From contig NC_006049.2 of assembly GCF_000006445.2 (NCBI RefSeq), positions 310,001 through 374,000 on the forward strand: a stretch of DNA of 64,000 bases, written 5' to 3'. Below, piece after piece: positions 48,130-58,206 of this stretch. Position 1 is the first letter of the stretch; every line of letters starts with the position of its first letter. This DNA is from Debaryomyces hansenii CBS767 (lineage: Eukaryota; Ascomycota; Pichiomycetes; Serinales; Debaryomycetaceae). The translations under genes were made by a program, and so were the position numbers. Under the pieces are notes generated by a model. That model did not search any database. It was not told where the DNA came from and saw nothing but the letters and a program-made list of their open reading frames with translations.

Positions 48130-49026
48130 TTAAAAGTTTTTGTCGACTAAAGACTTGACAAGCTTCCAGTCATGGTCTTCAACATAATCCAAGACAAGAA
48201 TACCACAACCTTTCTTAAAAGTATCTTGAATCTTACCTTCGATCATTCTGTCAGCGACCTGTTTTGGCCAGCAGTCATGGTTGAAGAAGTTTGAACCAGA
48301 GCAGAAGTTGATGAACAATTTTGGATCGTTGTTAGAAGAGTTATGGTTACCAGCTTTTTCAGACAACTTCTTGACGTAATCAACCTTTTTAGAAATATCG
48401 TCTGGACTTTCGATTTCACAGAAATCTTGCACGACGAAACTACCACGGTCATCTTCGGCAGTGTTGTACTTCCATGTAGCAGCATCAAAACCAAAATTTT
48501 CTCTTAACTTATCGTCACGAACACCGAATCTTCTGAATAAGATAGCCTTACCTCTAGCATCGCCAATTCTTGGCATATCAGAGCGCAAGTACCATTTGTC
48601 CTTGTTCTTGTCGACATAACGATCCCAGATACACTTACCAAATTCATCTTTGTCATTGTTCCAAGAATCTGGACCTTCTTGCTTAAGAGAAACAATAACA
48701 GTTTCTGACTTGTTGTCCTTCAAGAAGTCATAAACTTCATCTAAGACAGAAGTTAACTTTAATGGGAATGGAATTTTCACTGGGAACTTACCATGGATAA
48801 CTTGCAAATCCTTAGCTTCGTCCCCTTCCTTCATAAACAATTTAGAGACTCTGATATCTAAAAATCTAACACCATGATTCAATTGATCAGTTACAGATTT
48901 TCCTTGACATTGCACTGATGGTAAAGCAGTGTGACATGCTGCTGAATTGTGGGTACCGGGAATAGCTAACTTCGATATCTTTGTATCGTCATTAAGCTCT
49001 TTCATCCATCTCTTGTAATCAACCAT
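48130..49026 (-). CDS. PLC2: Bacterial-type phosphatidylinositol-specific phospholipase C (X-domain only)
   Basis: 298 residues. Only the X-domain barrel is present: the GTHNS motif with His26, FLDIRV with Arg59, and VIHGKF with His78 correspond to the catalytic His/Arg/His of Bacillus PI-PLC. There is no PH, EF-hand, Y or C2 domain, unlike eukaryotic PLC1. Candida albicans has similar single-domain enzymes, PLC2/PLC3, which I recall as being related to bacterial PI-PLC. No signal peptide or membrane segment is seen, so it is likely cytosolic or non-classically exported. It should cleave phosphatidylinositol to diacylglycerol and inositol phosphate. Codon use (TTC, AAG, GGT, ACC) suggests high expression. 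Confidence 0.82.
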   Translation of the reverse strand: MVDYKRWMKELNDDTKISKLAIPGTHNSAACHTALPSVQCQGKSVTDQLNHGVRFLDIRVSKLFMKEGDEAKDLQVIHGKFPVKIPFPLKLTSVLDEVYDFLKDNKSETVIVSLKQEGPDSWNNDKDEFGKCIWDRYVDKNKDKWYLRSDMPRIGDARGKAILFRRFGVRDDKLRENFGFDAATWKYNTAEDDRGSFVVQDFCEIESPDDISKKVDYVKKLSEKAGNHNSSNNDPKLFINFCSGSNFFNHDCWPKQVADRMIEGKIQDTFKKGCGILVLDYVEDHDWKLVKSLVDKNF

Positions 49027-49218
49027 TGTTTAATTTTAATTTAAGTACTATATTGCTATAATTTAGTGAATATAGTCTACAACCACTTGTCAATTGGTAT
49101 CAGACGCTTCATATAGTCAAGGACTGAAATTTAAATTGCTAGTGAATGTTGCGACCCAATCATTTCTTATGATAGTATTAAACAATAGCACAGAACAATA
49201 GGAATAGTATAGAATAAT

Positions 49219-50782
49219 TCAAGCGAAATTATTCCAGATCATGCCATGGGCATCATAGCCTAGTGTTTCTGGAACCAATTGCAATACACAAACAATATAT
49301 GCCATGCTAATAAGAAAGAAAATATAGAAAACATTGCCCCCAATATAATTTTGAGCAATTGGAAAGAGATAAGCGAGTAAGATATTGGTAGACCAATTCA
49401 TGGCAGCACCCACAGATAGAGCAGGACCAACTGAATCGTGCGCTGTGAATTCTGGTGTTATGATGAATGGAATTGGACCTAAACCCACCGAAAAGCTAAT
49501 TATAAAAACAAAGCACGAAACGGTTGCGAGAATATCGTAGCCATGTACTAGACCAAAAGCTATTGCCAAGGATGAAAGACCCATGCCTCCAATTGAAGTC
49601 AATAATAATGATTTCCTAGCGAATTTATCGATTAAAGGGGCTGCGATGAATGCTGAAAGAACATTACAAAAAGATAATGAACATGTTAAAATAAGTACAT
49701 TGGTACCTTCAGGAACTACATTAGAGAGGATTGAAACCCCATAGAATGTGAGAGCATTCATACCACAGAGCTGTTGTGCCGTCATGACTGTAGTCACTGC
49801 CAAAAGTTCCCTTCTATGTTCCTTTCTAGTTAAAAATTCACCCGTAGTTATGTGACCACATTCCAAGGAACCATTTTCTGATGCAGGAGAATTAAGAGGG
49901 ATTGAATCTCTACACCTCAACAAGGAAGTGGATTCAACAGGTTCGTGGTCCGCATCTTCCACGGTGGCAGATAATCTTCTCCAGTGATTGATTTCGTGCT
50001 TAACCTTACTCTTATCTGTTCTTAAATCATGTAATATCGATGTAGCATTGTGTACGTCGCCTTGATTGAGTACCAACCATTTGGGCGACTCAACAGTAGT
50101 AAACAACATGAAAAATTGGAAAACCGCAATACCACTTGCAAAGAGGAAAATATACCTCCATTGTTGTTCATTCGACCAGTTAAATGACACTACTTGAGCA
50201 AGTAATATACCCAAAACAACCGCCAATTGTAAAGAAGAACCTAAGAATCCTCGATGGTTTATCGGAGTCAATTCATTTATTAATATGGGGGAAATGACTA
50301 GTGACAGACCGGATCCAATTCCATTAAGAAACCTTCCTATATTCATCTGCATTGCTGAGTTGGACAAAGCCATAAGTAACGAGCCAATGAAGTAGAAAAC
50401 TGAATTGGTAATGCATATGGATTTTCTTCCAAAATTCGTAGATACTTTATTGGAACCTAGTATAATTGAGGATACAAGTCCTCCGATAGTGAATATAGTA
50501 GTAGTCATAGCAATCCCATTCGCCATAGGAATACAACTTTCAAATCCATGTTTATACCAAAACGTATCAGAATACGACGGTAATGGGCCGGCCTTGTGAC
50601 TTGCACAAGTTATCACTGATTCTGGTGCATTTAGCTCTGCCTGAAAATAGTTAGTATTAGATCCATGTTAAAGATTCATAAATACGTACCAAATGAAATC
50701 CAAATTGCAATGTACTCGAGCAAGCAATTGCAGTCGACCACCCTAATTGAAATGTAATTCTATGATTACTACTTTCCGCCAT
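49219..50782 (-). CDS. VPS73: MFS sugar-transporter-family protein (Vps73/Ybr241c type), two exons
   Basis: Exon 1 is 50782..50690, exon 2 is 50640..49219; together 504 residues. The splice joins FQFGFHL-type TM1 (STLQFGFHL) to AELNAPESVITC, restoring the H-x-AELN-x-P motif that these transporters carry after TM1. Family marks include NFGRKS, GRFLNGIGSGLS, VESPKWLV and the C-terminal VPETLGYDAHGMIW. About 12 hydrophobic segments are visible with a long cytoplasmic loop (Ser/Glu-rich). Relatives Vps73 and Ybr241c (Vvs1) localise to vacuole or mitochondria and have no defined substrate, so none is claimed. Confidence 0.88.
50641..50689 (-). other. 49-nt intron in the MFS transporter gene
   Basis: The 5' splice site is GTACGT (minus strand 50689..50684), the branch point TACTAAC is plus-strand GTTAGTA at 50650..50656, and the 3' splice site CAG ends at 50641. 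Phase 0. It is one of the shortest introns in the window. Confidence 0.9.
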
Positions 50783-51378
50783 GAGATTTTGTTCTAATAG
50801 TGATGTATGCTTATTTATTCGTAGGATGAAATTGGGTGCAGCAAATCGGTTAAATTCTTGATCTCAAGGATAAACTAAATATTGATGTCTCAAGTTTGAA
50901 TACATTTCATGCACACTATTATCCAGTCAACGATGAAGTAGATGCATATATGAAACGTGTCAAGTCGTGATATAGCCTAGTATCTGGAGTTCATATAATT
51001 GGATCCGTTTGACTCTAATGTCTAATATTACCATGGTCTGCCTATAAAATCGTTGCAATGTATACCGAGATGCTCATAATTGGCTAAATTATGAAAAAGA
51101 ACATAGCATTATGTCATTTCTGATCCTTGTTTAGTAGGCCTACATGACAAAGACTAGGTGAAAGAAATGAAAAAGCTCTAGATTGTTAATTTGGTTAAAT
51201 CCGGTTAAATGCGACCATTCTTCTTTTCGCAACGATAAGGATATCATTACAATGATTTGGTGATAATATTTGATTGATTAAATTGAAGTAGAATTGACAC
51301 ATATAATATATAATTATACAGTAGTATAACATCGAAGTGATAGAGAATGGTCTTTGGTTATAAAGTTCTTAAGATCAG
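50783..51378. other. Intergenic region between the MFS transporter and LIG4
   Basis: About 600 bp, both flanking genes on the minus strand. It contains the transporter promoter and the LIG4 3' region. AT-rich, with no repeated motif, ORF or RNA gene that I could support. Confidence 0.4.
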
Positions 51379-54204
51379 CTAAACAAATAGATGGTCTTGA
51401 GGGTCAACTAATACGTTGTACTTTATGCATTGATCAATAAAAGTCTCATTTACTACTCTAGGAATCTTGGACATACCTTGGGTACCGAAATCAACAGACT
51501 GACTAATCTCTTTACTGAGGGAATTGACCCTGGACAACAAATCGTCTCTCAACAGCGAATCTTGATTTGAAGCGTTTGAGACAATAATAAATGAACACTC
51601 AGGTAAATGTGACGATATCTTACCTTGAAACCGTTCAATTTTCCTCTCTAGTATTTTCAGTTGCCATTCACAAACTGTAGTGGCATCAACTAAGTAGAAA
51701 TTAATATTATAGAATAAAAAGCCGATAGGAAGACTTATATCTTGACGATTTAATTCATTTATGAAATCATCTGTATACTCATGAAATTTTTCTTTAGATA
51801 AAGAGTGTGGTATTTTTAGTCTTTGGACGAACGTGAAAACCGGCTCACGAACATTGATAACATAACTATCACCAAATCCATCTACTTGATTACGAGCATT
51901 TTCAACAATAGTTGGGTTTATACTATCCAAGATGAATGAAGGCTCCAAAGGTACAATCGAGTTTCTTCTTATACATTCAAATACCCACTCAGGCATAATA
52001 ATATCAAAACCTTTCTTTAAGTAGATCTCACATTTGGTCGTGAGTTTTTCACTAAGAGTCACAATTTGTTTATCTCCTGATTGGTTCAAAGGATTATGAA
52101 TAATTGCACCACCATATCTTTTGATAGTTTTACCGATCTCCAAGATTGAAATTCGTTCATTATCCGTAAGATTTAGCTTATCGGAAAGTATTAGAAATTT
52201 AAAATTCCCAAATAGCTTAGAAATCACCTCGATTTGCCTTCGCTTATCATTGGTTAGTTTTTCTTCAAAAGAATTAATGAATCGTTTCCTATTTTTAACA
52301 ATGGATTGTGATTTATTGAATTCGCTCGAATACTTTAATTTTATTTCCTTGTATTCATTTAATGTGATACACTCATCGTACAGTTTATCCTCACGAATAC
52401 CTCTACAATAAAGGTTATGCAATGTTGTCCCAACCGCGTAGGTGCTTAAATAAGTGCAATCAATAGATCTCGCCTTGATCTCCAAAACTACTGATTCATT
52501 CGGATGGATCCAAGATGTTGGTTTCTTCGTACCAAACTTTAAAAGATCATCCGGCGGAGGACGCTTCTTATACTCAACCCATTTTCCGGTTGTCAACCTT
52601 TCTATCTTGTTAAATTCATTTTCGGAAAAGCCATTTGCGACAGTACAGAACGACTTGAAAATATCATTATCATCAGAGTCCCTCAAGCCACAAATGTATG
52701 AGTTTTTGATTCCTGGTATAATTCCTATTACCACCAAGTCAAGATTCTCACCAAATTGTTCTAAATATTCGGGTTTGATTTTAATCCAGCAGTTATTTCT
52801 TGAAGCAACATGGTAATTCAGCTTTGTATTCTTGACCATAATCCCTTCACTTCGTTCTGAAATAATATTTCTGATTGCTAACTTGATGTCGTTGGCATCT
52901 TTGCATTTGATGAATTGTAAGATCTCGAATTTATGTGGAATTGGATTGATTACTTTATGCAACAAATCTTTACGGTAAAACAATGGATACCTAGTTAAGT
53001 CTTTACCATTTAAATGCAATATATCGAATATTATAAATAAAGGCCAGGAAGACTGCTGTTCAAAAACATCAGTCGTTGTAAATTGGCGAACAGCTTCTTG
53101 AACAGCCGAAGCCTTTAAAGTACCAAATGGCAATATTAAATTCCTTTTGTAGTCCCAAGCAACCATTTCACCGTCAAGAATAATACTTTTAACCTTAGGA
53201 TCGAAAGCATCACGTAAATGCTTTGTTAAGGATCCAATCTGTAAATTTGACCCATACAATAGTGTATAATCTTTAGTCCTTCTGGAGAAAAATTTAAACT
53301 TATTATTTTCCATATGCATAATCATTCTGTCTCCATCCATTTTCTCTTCAATAAAGAACTCATTATTCATCTTGTTGCACAACTGATCATACGAAATCGA
53401 GAGCTTTTGAGACAATTGTGGTAGAAATGGATACATCAACTGAACATTCAATTGATCTGGGTCAAGCCTTTTTTCGGGATCTGTTAACAACCAAAACACT
53501 TTTGACAAATTATTACATATATTAAACAACCTGGGAGCATCAGGATGCCATGCCCTGAAGAAAATAACTTCGAATGATGCAAGTATTGATTTCTTCAAAA
53601 TCATAGTAGTGAACCATCTGATCTCTTCAATAGTTAATTTCTCTATCACTGGCTTTAGTATTCCGATTTGTATCTCACTCTTGGTTGCTTCTGGAGAACA
53701 GAGCTCATCTAGAATTTCATTAATTTGGTTGATGGTGAATGTGGACTTGACAATCTTACTAGGGTCACGTCTTTCAGAAATAATTTGGGAAATAATCAAT
53801 GGCAATGACCTTAGATGCTTATTTGCATATCTATTTAAATGCATATAATCATGATAATGCTTCTTATAGTTGAACAATTTATCGTAATCTATTGAATTTT
53901 TGGGTATGTTAAACATTTTTATTACCAATCTTGCAAGCACCACATCTTTGATAAAGTAGAGTCTCTTATCTCTATTAGGGAAGATTAATCGTGCTGCTGG
54001 GAAAATATCATTGCCAATAAATTGTTTCCACTGCTGGATAAATGATTCAATGATAAAGTTCTTCTTAGAAGTAACATTGGGAAACGGGCCCAAATGTTCA
54101 CTACTCACCACATCAAGCTTTGAAAACAACTGTTCCACTAAGAAATTGAATGAAGCATCATTAAGCTCATTCTTAGGTCTCTCAATATCATCAAGATATG
54201 ACAT
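51379..54204 (-). CDS. LIG4: DNA ligase IV
   Basis: 941 residues, close to S. cerevisiae Dnl4 (944). Residues 1-230 form the DNA-binding domain; the nucleotidyltransferase motif I is EEKMDGDR with adenylated Lys288. IILDGEMVAWD (motif III region), SEGIMVKN (motif IV) and the CWIKIKPEY (motif V) follow. Two BRCT domains lie at about 690-780 and 840-941, with the Lif1/XRCC4-binding linker between. It seals double-strand breaks in non-homologous end joining. In yeasts the gene is named DNL4 or LIG4. Several sections are less conserved, as usual for the fungal protein, but no frameshift is present. Confidence 0.96.
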   Translation of the reverse strand: MSYLDDIERPKNELNDASFNFLVEQLFSKLDVVSSEHLGPFPNVTSKKNFIIESFIQQWKQFIGNDIFPAARLIFPNRDKRLYFIKDVVLARLVIKMFNIPKNSIDYDKLFNYKKHYHDYMHLNRYANKHLRSLPLIISQIISERRDPSKIVKSTFTINQINEILDELCSPEATKSEIQIGILKPVIEKLTIEEIRWFTTMILKKSILASFEVIFFRAWHPDAPRLFNICNNLSKVFWLLTDPEKRLDPDQLNVQLMYPFLPQLSQKLSISYDQLCNKMNNEFFIEEKMDGDRMIMHMENNKFKFFSRRTKDYTLLYGSNLQIGSLTKHLRDAFDPKVKSIILDGEMVAWDYKRNLILPFGTLKASAVQEAVRQFTTTDVFEQQSSWPLFIIFDILHLNGKDLTRYPLFYRKDLLHKVINPIPHKFEILQFIKCKDANDIKLAIRNIISERSEGIMVKNTKLNYHVASRNNCWIKIKPEYLEQFGENLDLVVIGIIPGIKNSYICGLRDSDDNDIFKSFCTVANGFSENEFNKIERLTTGKWVEYKKRPPPDDLLKFGTKKPTSWIHPNESVVLEIKARSIDCTYLSTYAVGTTLHNLYCRGIREDKLYDECITLNEYKEIKLKYSSEFNKSQSIVKNRKRFINSFEEKLTNDKRRQIEVISKLFGNFKFLILSDKLNLTDNERISILEIGKTIKRYGGAIIHNPLNQSGDKQIVTLSEKLTTKCEIYLKKGFDIIMPEWVFECIRRNSIVPLEPSFILDSINPTIVENARNQVDGFGDSYVINVREPVFTFVQRLKIPHSLSKEKFHEYTDDFINELNRQDISLPIGFLFYNINFYLVDATTVCEWQLKILERKIERFQGKISSHLPECSFIIVSNASNQDSLLRDDLLSRVNSLSKEISQSVDFGTQGMSKIPRVVNETFIDQCIKYNVLVDPQDHLFV

Positions 54205-55262
54205 GAGAAATAGTTACCATAATCTCTTACTAGACTAATAATGATTTTTCTCACTGTTAATAAAAATGCCGATACCGGCAAATTTGATGCAAAATAACAC
54301 TAGTATAATTAACTATCATATGTCCCCATTACATTTCCAAGTACATCGTGCATCTTACGAAACGAAATATGAGCGATACATACAACCACATTTCTGCACT
54401 GTGGTCATCGATTATGCCAGTTTCCGTGCTACAAGCAATTTGGGTGCGACTCCGGCTTCCCTTGGCAAGATGGCCAAGGCCAGCAAGAATTTAGGGTGAT
54501 CCCGGCAACCCATATACGTATATCGTTACTAATAAGTTAAGTATAGAGTAAGACAATGTAGAGCAAATAAAAATTCCCAATTCTAAAGTCATCAGGGCCA
54601 ATAGCAACCTTCGTCTGCATTCGTTAGCTACGTCGATGTCACCATATTTCACGATTTTAGACCCCTTACGGCTTCTATTGTCCATATACGCCTACTACCT
54701 ATAATTACTTCAACGGTGCAACACACGAATCCTAGCCATTAATCTCTATCATACTGTACAGCCTTCCAAATGTGGCTATTGTATTATGTACAGTATGTGC
54801 AAGATGGTTCCAGAGAACATACAACCAACCCAGTGATACAAACTGCTCTATTGTCCTTGAATTTTCAAAATCTTCGAGTGATCACTGCCCCTGTCAAAAT
54901 ACACTTGTGATTGTATGCGATGATTATCGATACCTGAAGGTACCCACCGTTAAGCAGGTACATTTCAAGACTAAGGCTCTCAAACACAGACGAAATACGG
55001 TCGATATGAGATAGAGTATAATGGTTTAATCTGTCCGATACTTCCCCTGTCAAGTGGGGGTTCTCATTCGTAAATCAGAATACCTTAGGGAAAACCGTTA
55101 TCGAAGGCCGTGGGTGATTGCTGAAAAAAAAACTAATCCGCAATATTACTGCGCAGTTATCCCCTACAAAAAATAGCTTATATAAATTTTATTCCGTCCG
55201 GATTTTATCTCTAGTCTTCCTTAAATACATATATCACTATAAAGTTTACACCGAAAGATAGG
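54205..55262. other. Divergent intergenic region between LIG4 and the SKG3-like gene
   Basis: About 1.06 kb. A locally GC-richer stretch near 54440..54520 includes a 7-bp perfect stem. Short open frames (54491..54685 minus, 54266..54499 plus) show no convincing protein character. TATA-like TATAAATTTT occurs near 55181, about 80 bp before the SKG3-like start. Confidence 0.4.
54460..54479. repeat. GC-rich 7-bp hairpin in intergenic region
   Basis: CCTTGGC (54460..54466) and GCCAAGG (54473..54479) form a perfect stem with a 6-nt loop. No T-run follows, so a terminator is not supported; it may be a chance palindrome or part of a small RNA. Confidence 0.4.
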
Positions 55263-57473
55263 ATGCCAATTTCGTTTCTTTCGCCGAAGCGAATCTTTAG
55301 TAAGAATAAGAAGGATCCAGAATCCGATTCGTTATCAACTCCGTTGAACCCGCCGGCTCCAGTCGCAAAGGACGCTAAATTTAGCAAGGATGGACAATTA
55401 CCGCTTCCAAAGTTGAAAACACAGAACTTGTCGTCGTCGACTGTTACGCTGTCGTACGACAGTACGCCTGGGTCACCGACAAACGGAAAGTACCAGGATT
55501 ATGGGAAATTATCTCCTTTAAGACCACCGAAATTTGAAAATGGATCCGGAGCGTCTACACCGGGAAGAAGAGTGCTCAGTGATAAAGTAAAGTCGACACC
55601 ATCATCGTTGGTTCGTCAGCTGAGAGAGTTTTCGAACTCAATGTCGATAAACGACATGTATTCGAGTCCGTCGTTATCTTCGTACAGAAGTAAAGGGTCT
55701 GTGCTCAGCCATAACAGAACCATCACCGAAAATTTACCGCCTGAATTGTCTCCCGTAGTCAATTTAATCCATTCACAGAGATTGAGAACTTATGCTGTGG
55801 GCAACTTCAGAATTCCAGGGATGATTGGAAACGAGAAGATTTGGTTAGAGGTCGAGGCAAAGTTGACAGGGAACGAATTGGCCATTTGGAGACCTTCGGA
55901 TGAAGATTTTACGGTTGAGAGTGGCCACGATGAATTTAAACCTAAGTATATCAACCTCATTGACTCCCATATAAGTCTCAATCCAAAAGAGCTTGAGTTA
56001 AATATCATACAAGATTTCAACGAGAACTATACGATGGTAAAACTTGAATCAAACGACGAGCTCAGGAAATGGGTTGCAGCAATTAACTTATCAAAATTCG
56101 AATATACTTCGTTGAACGAAGCGTTCACGGCCGTTATGTTGTCCCTCAAAGGACCCAAATTATCTGATGTTCATATCTTGTTGTCACAAAAGAAGAGATT
56201 CCCCAGATTTGAGTGGTGTAACCTTAGATTACCTCAAATATCGTCTAAATGGGTTAAATTATATGTAGCTATAATTCCTTCTGATTCTAAGAGAAAAGGA
56301 TGCATAGAGATTTATTCTAATGAAAAGGTTTCTAAGAAAAATTTGGTTGCATACATTCCTAATCTTTCCAGTATTTTCAACGTTTACCCTGAGCATGTCA
56401 ATATGATTGATTTTAATTCAATCATGAAATTGGACGGGGAAGTGCACATCAGCAAAAATTTCGAACACTTGTTTGTTCACAATGAACCGCCTTCGCCATC
56501 TGGCGCAGAATCGTCTCATTCTTTGTCCTCATTGTCTCACTCAATCACAGGAGGTCATTCCAAGAATCAGTCTGTTAGCTCAACAAACTCATTTTTTAAT
56601 AACGCATCTTCTCCAAAAGTGCAAGATACTGGAGTCAAGTCCCCAAAGACGTCCACAACTTCATTTTTCAAAAAACACATGGACTCATTTGTGGCGACAA
56701 ATTATTTGTACATTATGCCAATTCCACATCCTGGGGTTTCTGCCATTGAAATTATGATCCGTAACTTCATACACATTATTGACTCGTTCAAGTTGTATGG
56801 TAGACCTCAACAATTGAATTCAGATAAGACTAACGAGGAGTCTTTACTTTTCGGTATACCATCATTACCCCTGTATCAATATTTATCCGTTGAGAATGCT
56901 ATTGCAGTCATCGGCAGTAACATAGGAAATTCGTCATCCACTAACTGGGATGAATTCTTCTGGAGACGTGCTTTTAAGAACCATATTGCGAAATTAGGCC
57001 CAAAATATAAGGGAGATGGTAATATTTACGACTTATACAACTCATTAGAACTTGATGCTAACGAGATCTATAATTATGCCGTCGATTCTCCAAGGATCCA
57101 ATTCCCATCTTCTAGTGGAATGAGATCACAATCCAATTCAATTTCAAACCTGGAGATCAGGAACCTGGATTTCGACAACTTCAGCGAACCTCCTGAGAGT
57201 CCTATCGTCAATAACTACAATCAAACCCCCGAATATGCACAAACCTACAATCAAAACTACAACGAAAACTACAACGAAAACTACAGCGACAATTACAGCG
57301 ACTATAACCAAACTTATGGTCAGAATGGTGCTTTAGGTGAGCCTATCGAATTCAGTTCTCCAAATGCTTCGGCTCCTGCGTACGACAGAACTTTAGATCC
57401 CATTATAGATTTACCTACTCCACGGGACGAAATTCACCCATTCAAAAATCTTGCCCCTGCCACCAATCAATAG
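55263..57473 (+). CDS. SKG3: PH-domain protein of the Skg3/Caf120 family
   Basis: 736 residues. A Ser/Pro-rich N-terminal region (1-160) leads into a PH-like domain (about 165-280, RTYAVGNFRIPG to WVAAINLSKFEY). A second folded segment follows (WCNLRLPQISSKWVKLYVAIIP to VNMIDFNSIMKLDGEVHI), then a Ser-rich linker and a conserved IPHPGVSAIEIMIRNFIHI stretch. The C-terminus carries Asn/Tyr/Gln-rich repeats. S. cerevisiae Skg3 and Caf120 share this layout; Caf120 is a CCR4-associated protein and both localise to the bud neck or cortex. Orthology to one or the other is not resolvable. Phosphoregulation by cell-cycle kinases is likely from the many S/T-P sites. Confidence 0.82.
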   Translation: MPISFLSPKRIFSKNKKDPESDSLSTPLNPPAPVAKDAKFSKDGQLPLPKLKTQNLSSSTVTLSYDSTPGSPTNGKYQDYGKLSPLRPPKFENGSGASTPGRRVLSDKVKSTPSSLVRQLREFSNSMSINDMYSSPSLSSYRSKGSVLSHNRTITENLPPELSPVVNLIHSQRLRTYAVGNFRIPGMIGNEKIWLEVEAKLTGNELAIWRPSDEDFTVESGHDEFKPKYINLIDSHISLNPKELELNIIQDFNENYTMVKLESNDELRKWVAAINLSKFEYTSLNEAFTAVMLSLKGPKLSDVHILLSQKKRFPRFEWCNLRLPQISSKWVKLYVAIIPSDSKRKGCIEIYSNEKVSKKNLVAYIPNLSSIFNVYPEHVNMIDFNSIMKLDGEVHISKNFEHLFVHNEPPSPSGAESSHSLSSLSHSITGGHSKNQSVSSTNSFFNNASSPKVQDTGVKSPKTSTTSFFKKHMDSFVATNYLYIMPIPHPGVSAIEIMIRNFIHIIDSFKLYGRPQQLNSDKTNEESLLFGIPSLPLYQYLSVENAIAVIGSNIGNSSSTNWDEFFWRRAFKNHIAKLGPKYKGDGNIYDLYNSLELDANEIYNYAVDSPRIQFPSSSGMRSQSNSISNLEIRNLDFDNFSEPPESPIVNNYNQTPEYAQTYNQNYNENYNENYSDNYSDYNQTYGQNGALGEPIEFSSPNASAPAYDRTLDPIIDLPTPRDEIHPFKNLAPATNQ

Positions 57474-57721
57474 AGCAATTCCAAAATCCCATTAGAGGGG
57501 TTCTTCACGATTATCTATTTGATCACTCTCGCCTAAACTATAAATATAGCTACCTTTTTATCAATATACATGTACTTCCGAACATCGGCCCTTATCTGTT
57601 ATTAATCTATTAATAAACCCTTAACAATTTCCTGTTGCTCCTTGTAAACCAGTCCTATATGTCCAACTTGCCCGGATTGGTCTGATCTTCCGATCTAACA
57701 ATCACGTCTTACTAATATTAT

Positions 57722-57735
57722 AATGCCTTGGTAAC
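57722..57735 (+). promoter_or_regulatory. X-box-like (Rfx1/Crt1) site upstream of RNR2
   Basis: AATGCCTTGGTAAC carries the right half-site RGYAAC (GGTAAC) perfectly and a weaker left half (TGCC of GTNRCC). S. cerevisiae Crt1 represses RNR2-4 via X-boxes, so the location fits, but the left half is imperfect. Confidence 0.4.
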
Positions 57736-57748
57736 ACGTCTCGCGTTT

Positions 57749-57754
57749 ACGCGT
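57749..57754. promoter_or_regulatory. MCB (MluI cell-cycle box) upstream of RNR2
   Basis: ACGCGT is the exact MBF site, 450 bp before the RNR2 start. It is palindromic, so strand is not defined. Two MCB-like variants lie nearer the gene. G1/S expression of ribonucleotide reductase genes by MBF is established in yeasts. Confidence 0.5.
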
Positions 57755-58206
57755 ATGCCCTTTAGGAATTTTGTAAACAAACTGCCCCGTAGATTACAAA
57801 CAAGAGAGTGAATTCCACCCTCAACTATAGACCTAGGAGCCATTTTTCTATATAACTACTATCTGTATAAGGATGGGGCCTCCTGGGACATGTTCAATTG
57901 AATTTTACGCTTCGAACCATACACATAACACGTAAAAAGCTCTAATATTGGGCTTCTTAAATGGAAAGTTGTAGTATAGATTTTACGCGATGATCCAATT
58001 CGCGTTTTGTGTAGGGAATTGCTTCTACATCAAGCAAAATTTACAATGCTTTTATGTATACGGCCGTAGACGGAATAGACAACATTGTATAATCAGGAAT
58101 TGATATAAAATAGTTGATATCCCACTATTCTAATAACTTCATTTTTTATTAATTAGTATTTGATAATATAAAATTTCATTAGTTGCTTTCAAACATTATT
58201 CAGACA

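Larger units (their letters stand above)
57474..58206. other. Intergenic region, RNR2 promoter
   Basis: About 730 bp containing the SKG3-like 3' region and RNR2 promoter. Two candidate control elements are listed separately: an RFX/X-box-like site and an MCB. A further ACGCGA (57965..57970) and TCGCGT (about 57999..58004) are MCB-like. The ATG at 58207 lies after a very AT-rich leader. Confidence 0.5.

Noticed and set aside
49219..50616. Apparent 5' truncated MFS transporter lacking its first transmembrane segment
   Set aside because: The missing part is in exon 1 at 50690..50782; the gene is intact when spliced.
54491..54685. 64-codon minus-strand frame with a hydrophobic stretch
   Set aside because: It begins with ATG and has one possible membrane segment, but there is no known family, no splice signal and no conserved motif. 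It could be rechecked by conservation.
57906..57921. CTTCGAACCA-like sequence suggestive of a tRNA B box
   Set aside because: No cloverleaf can be formed around it on either strand.
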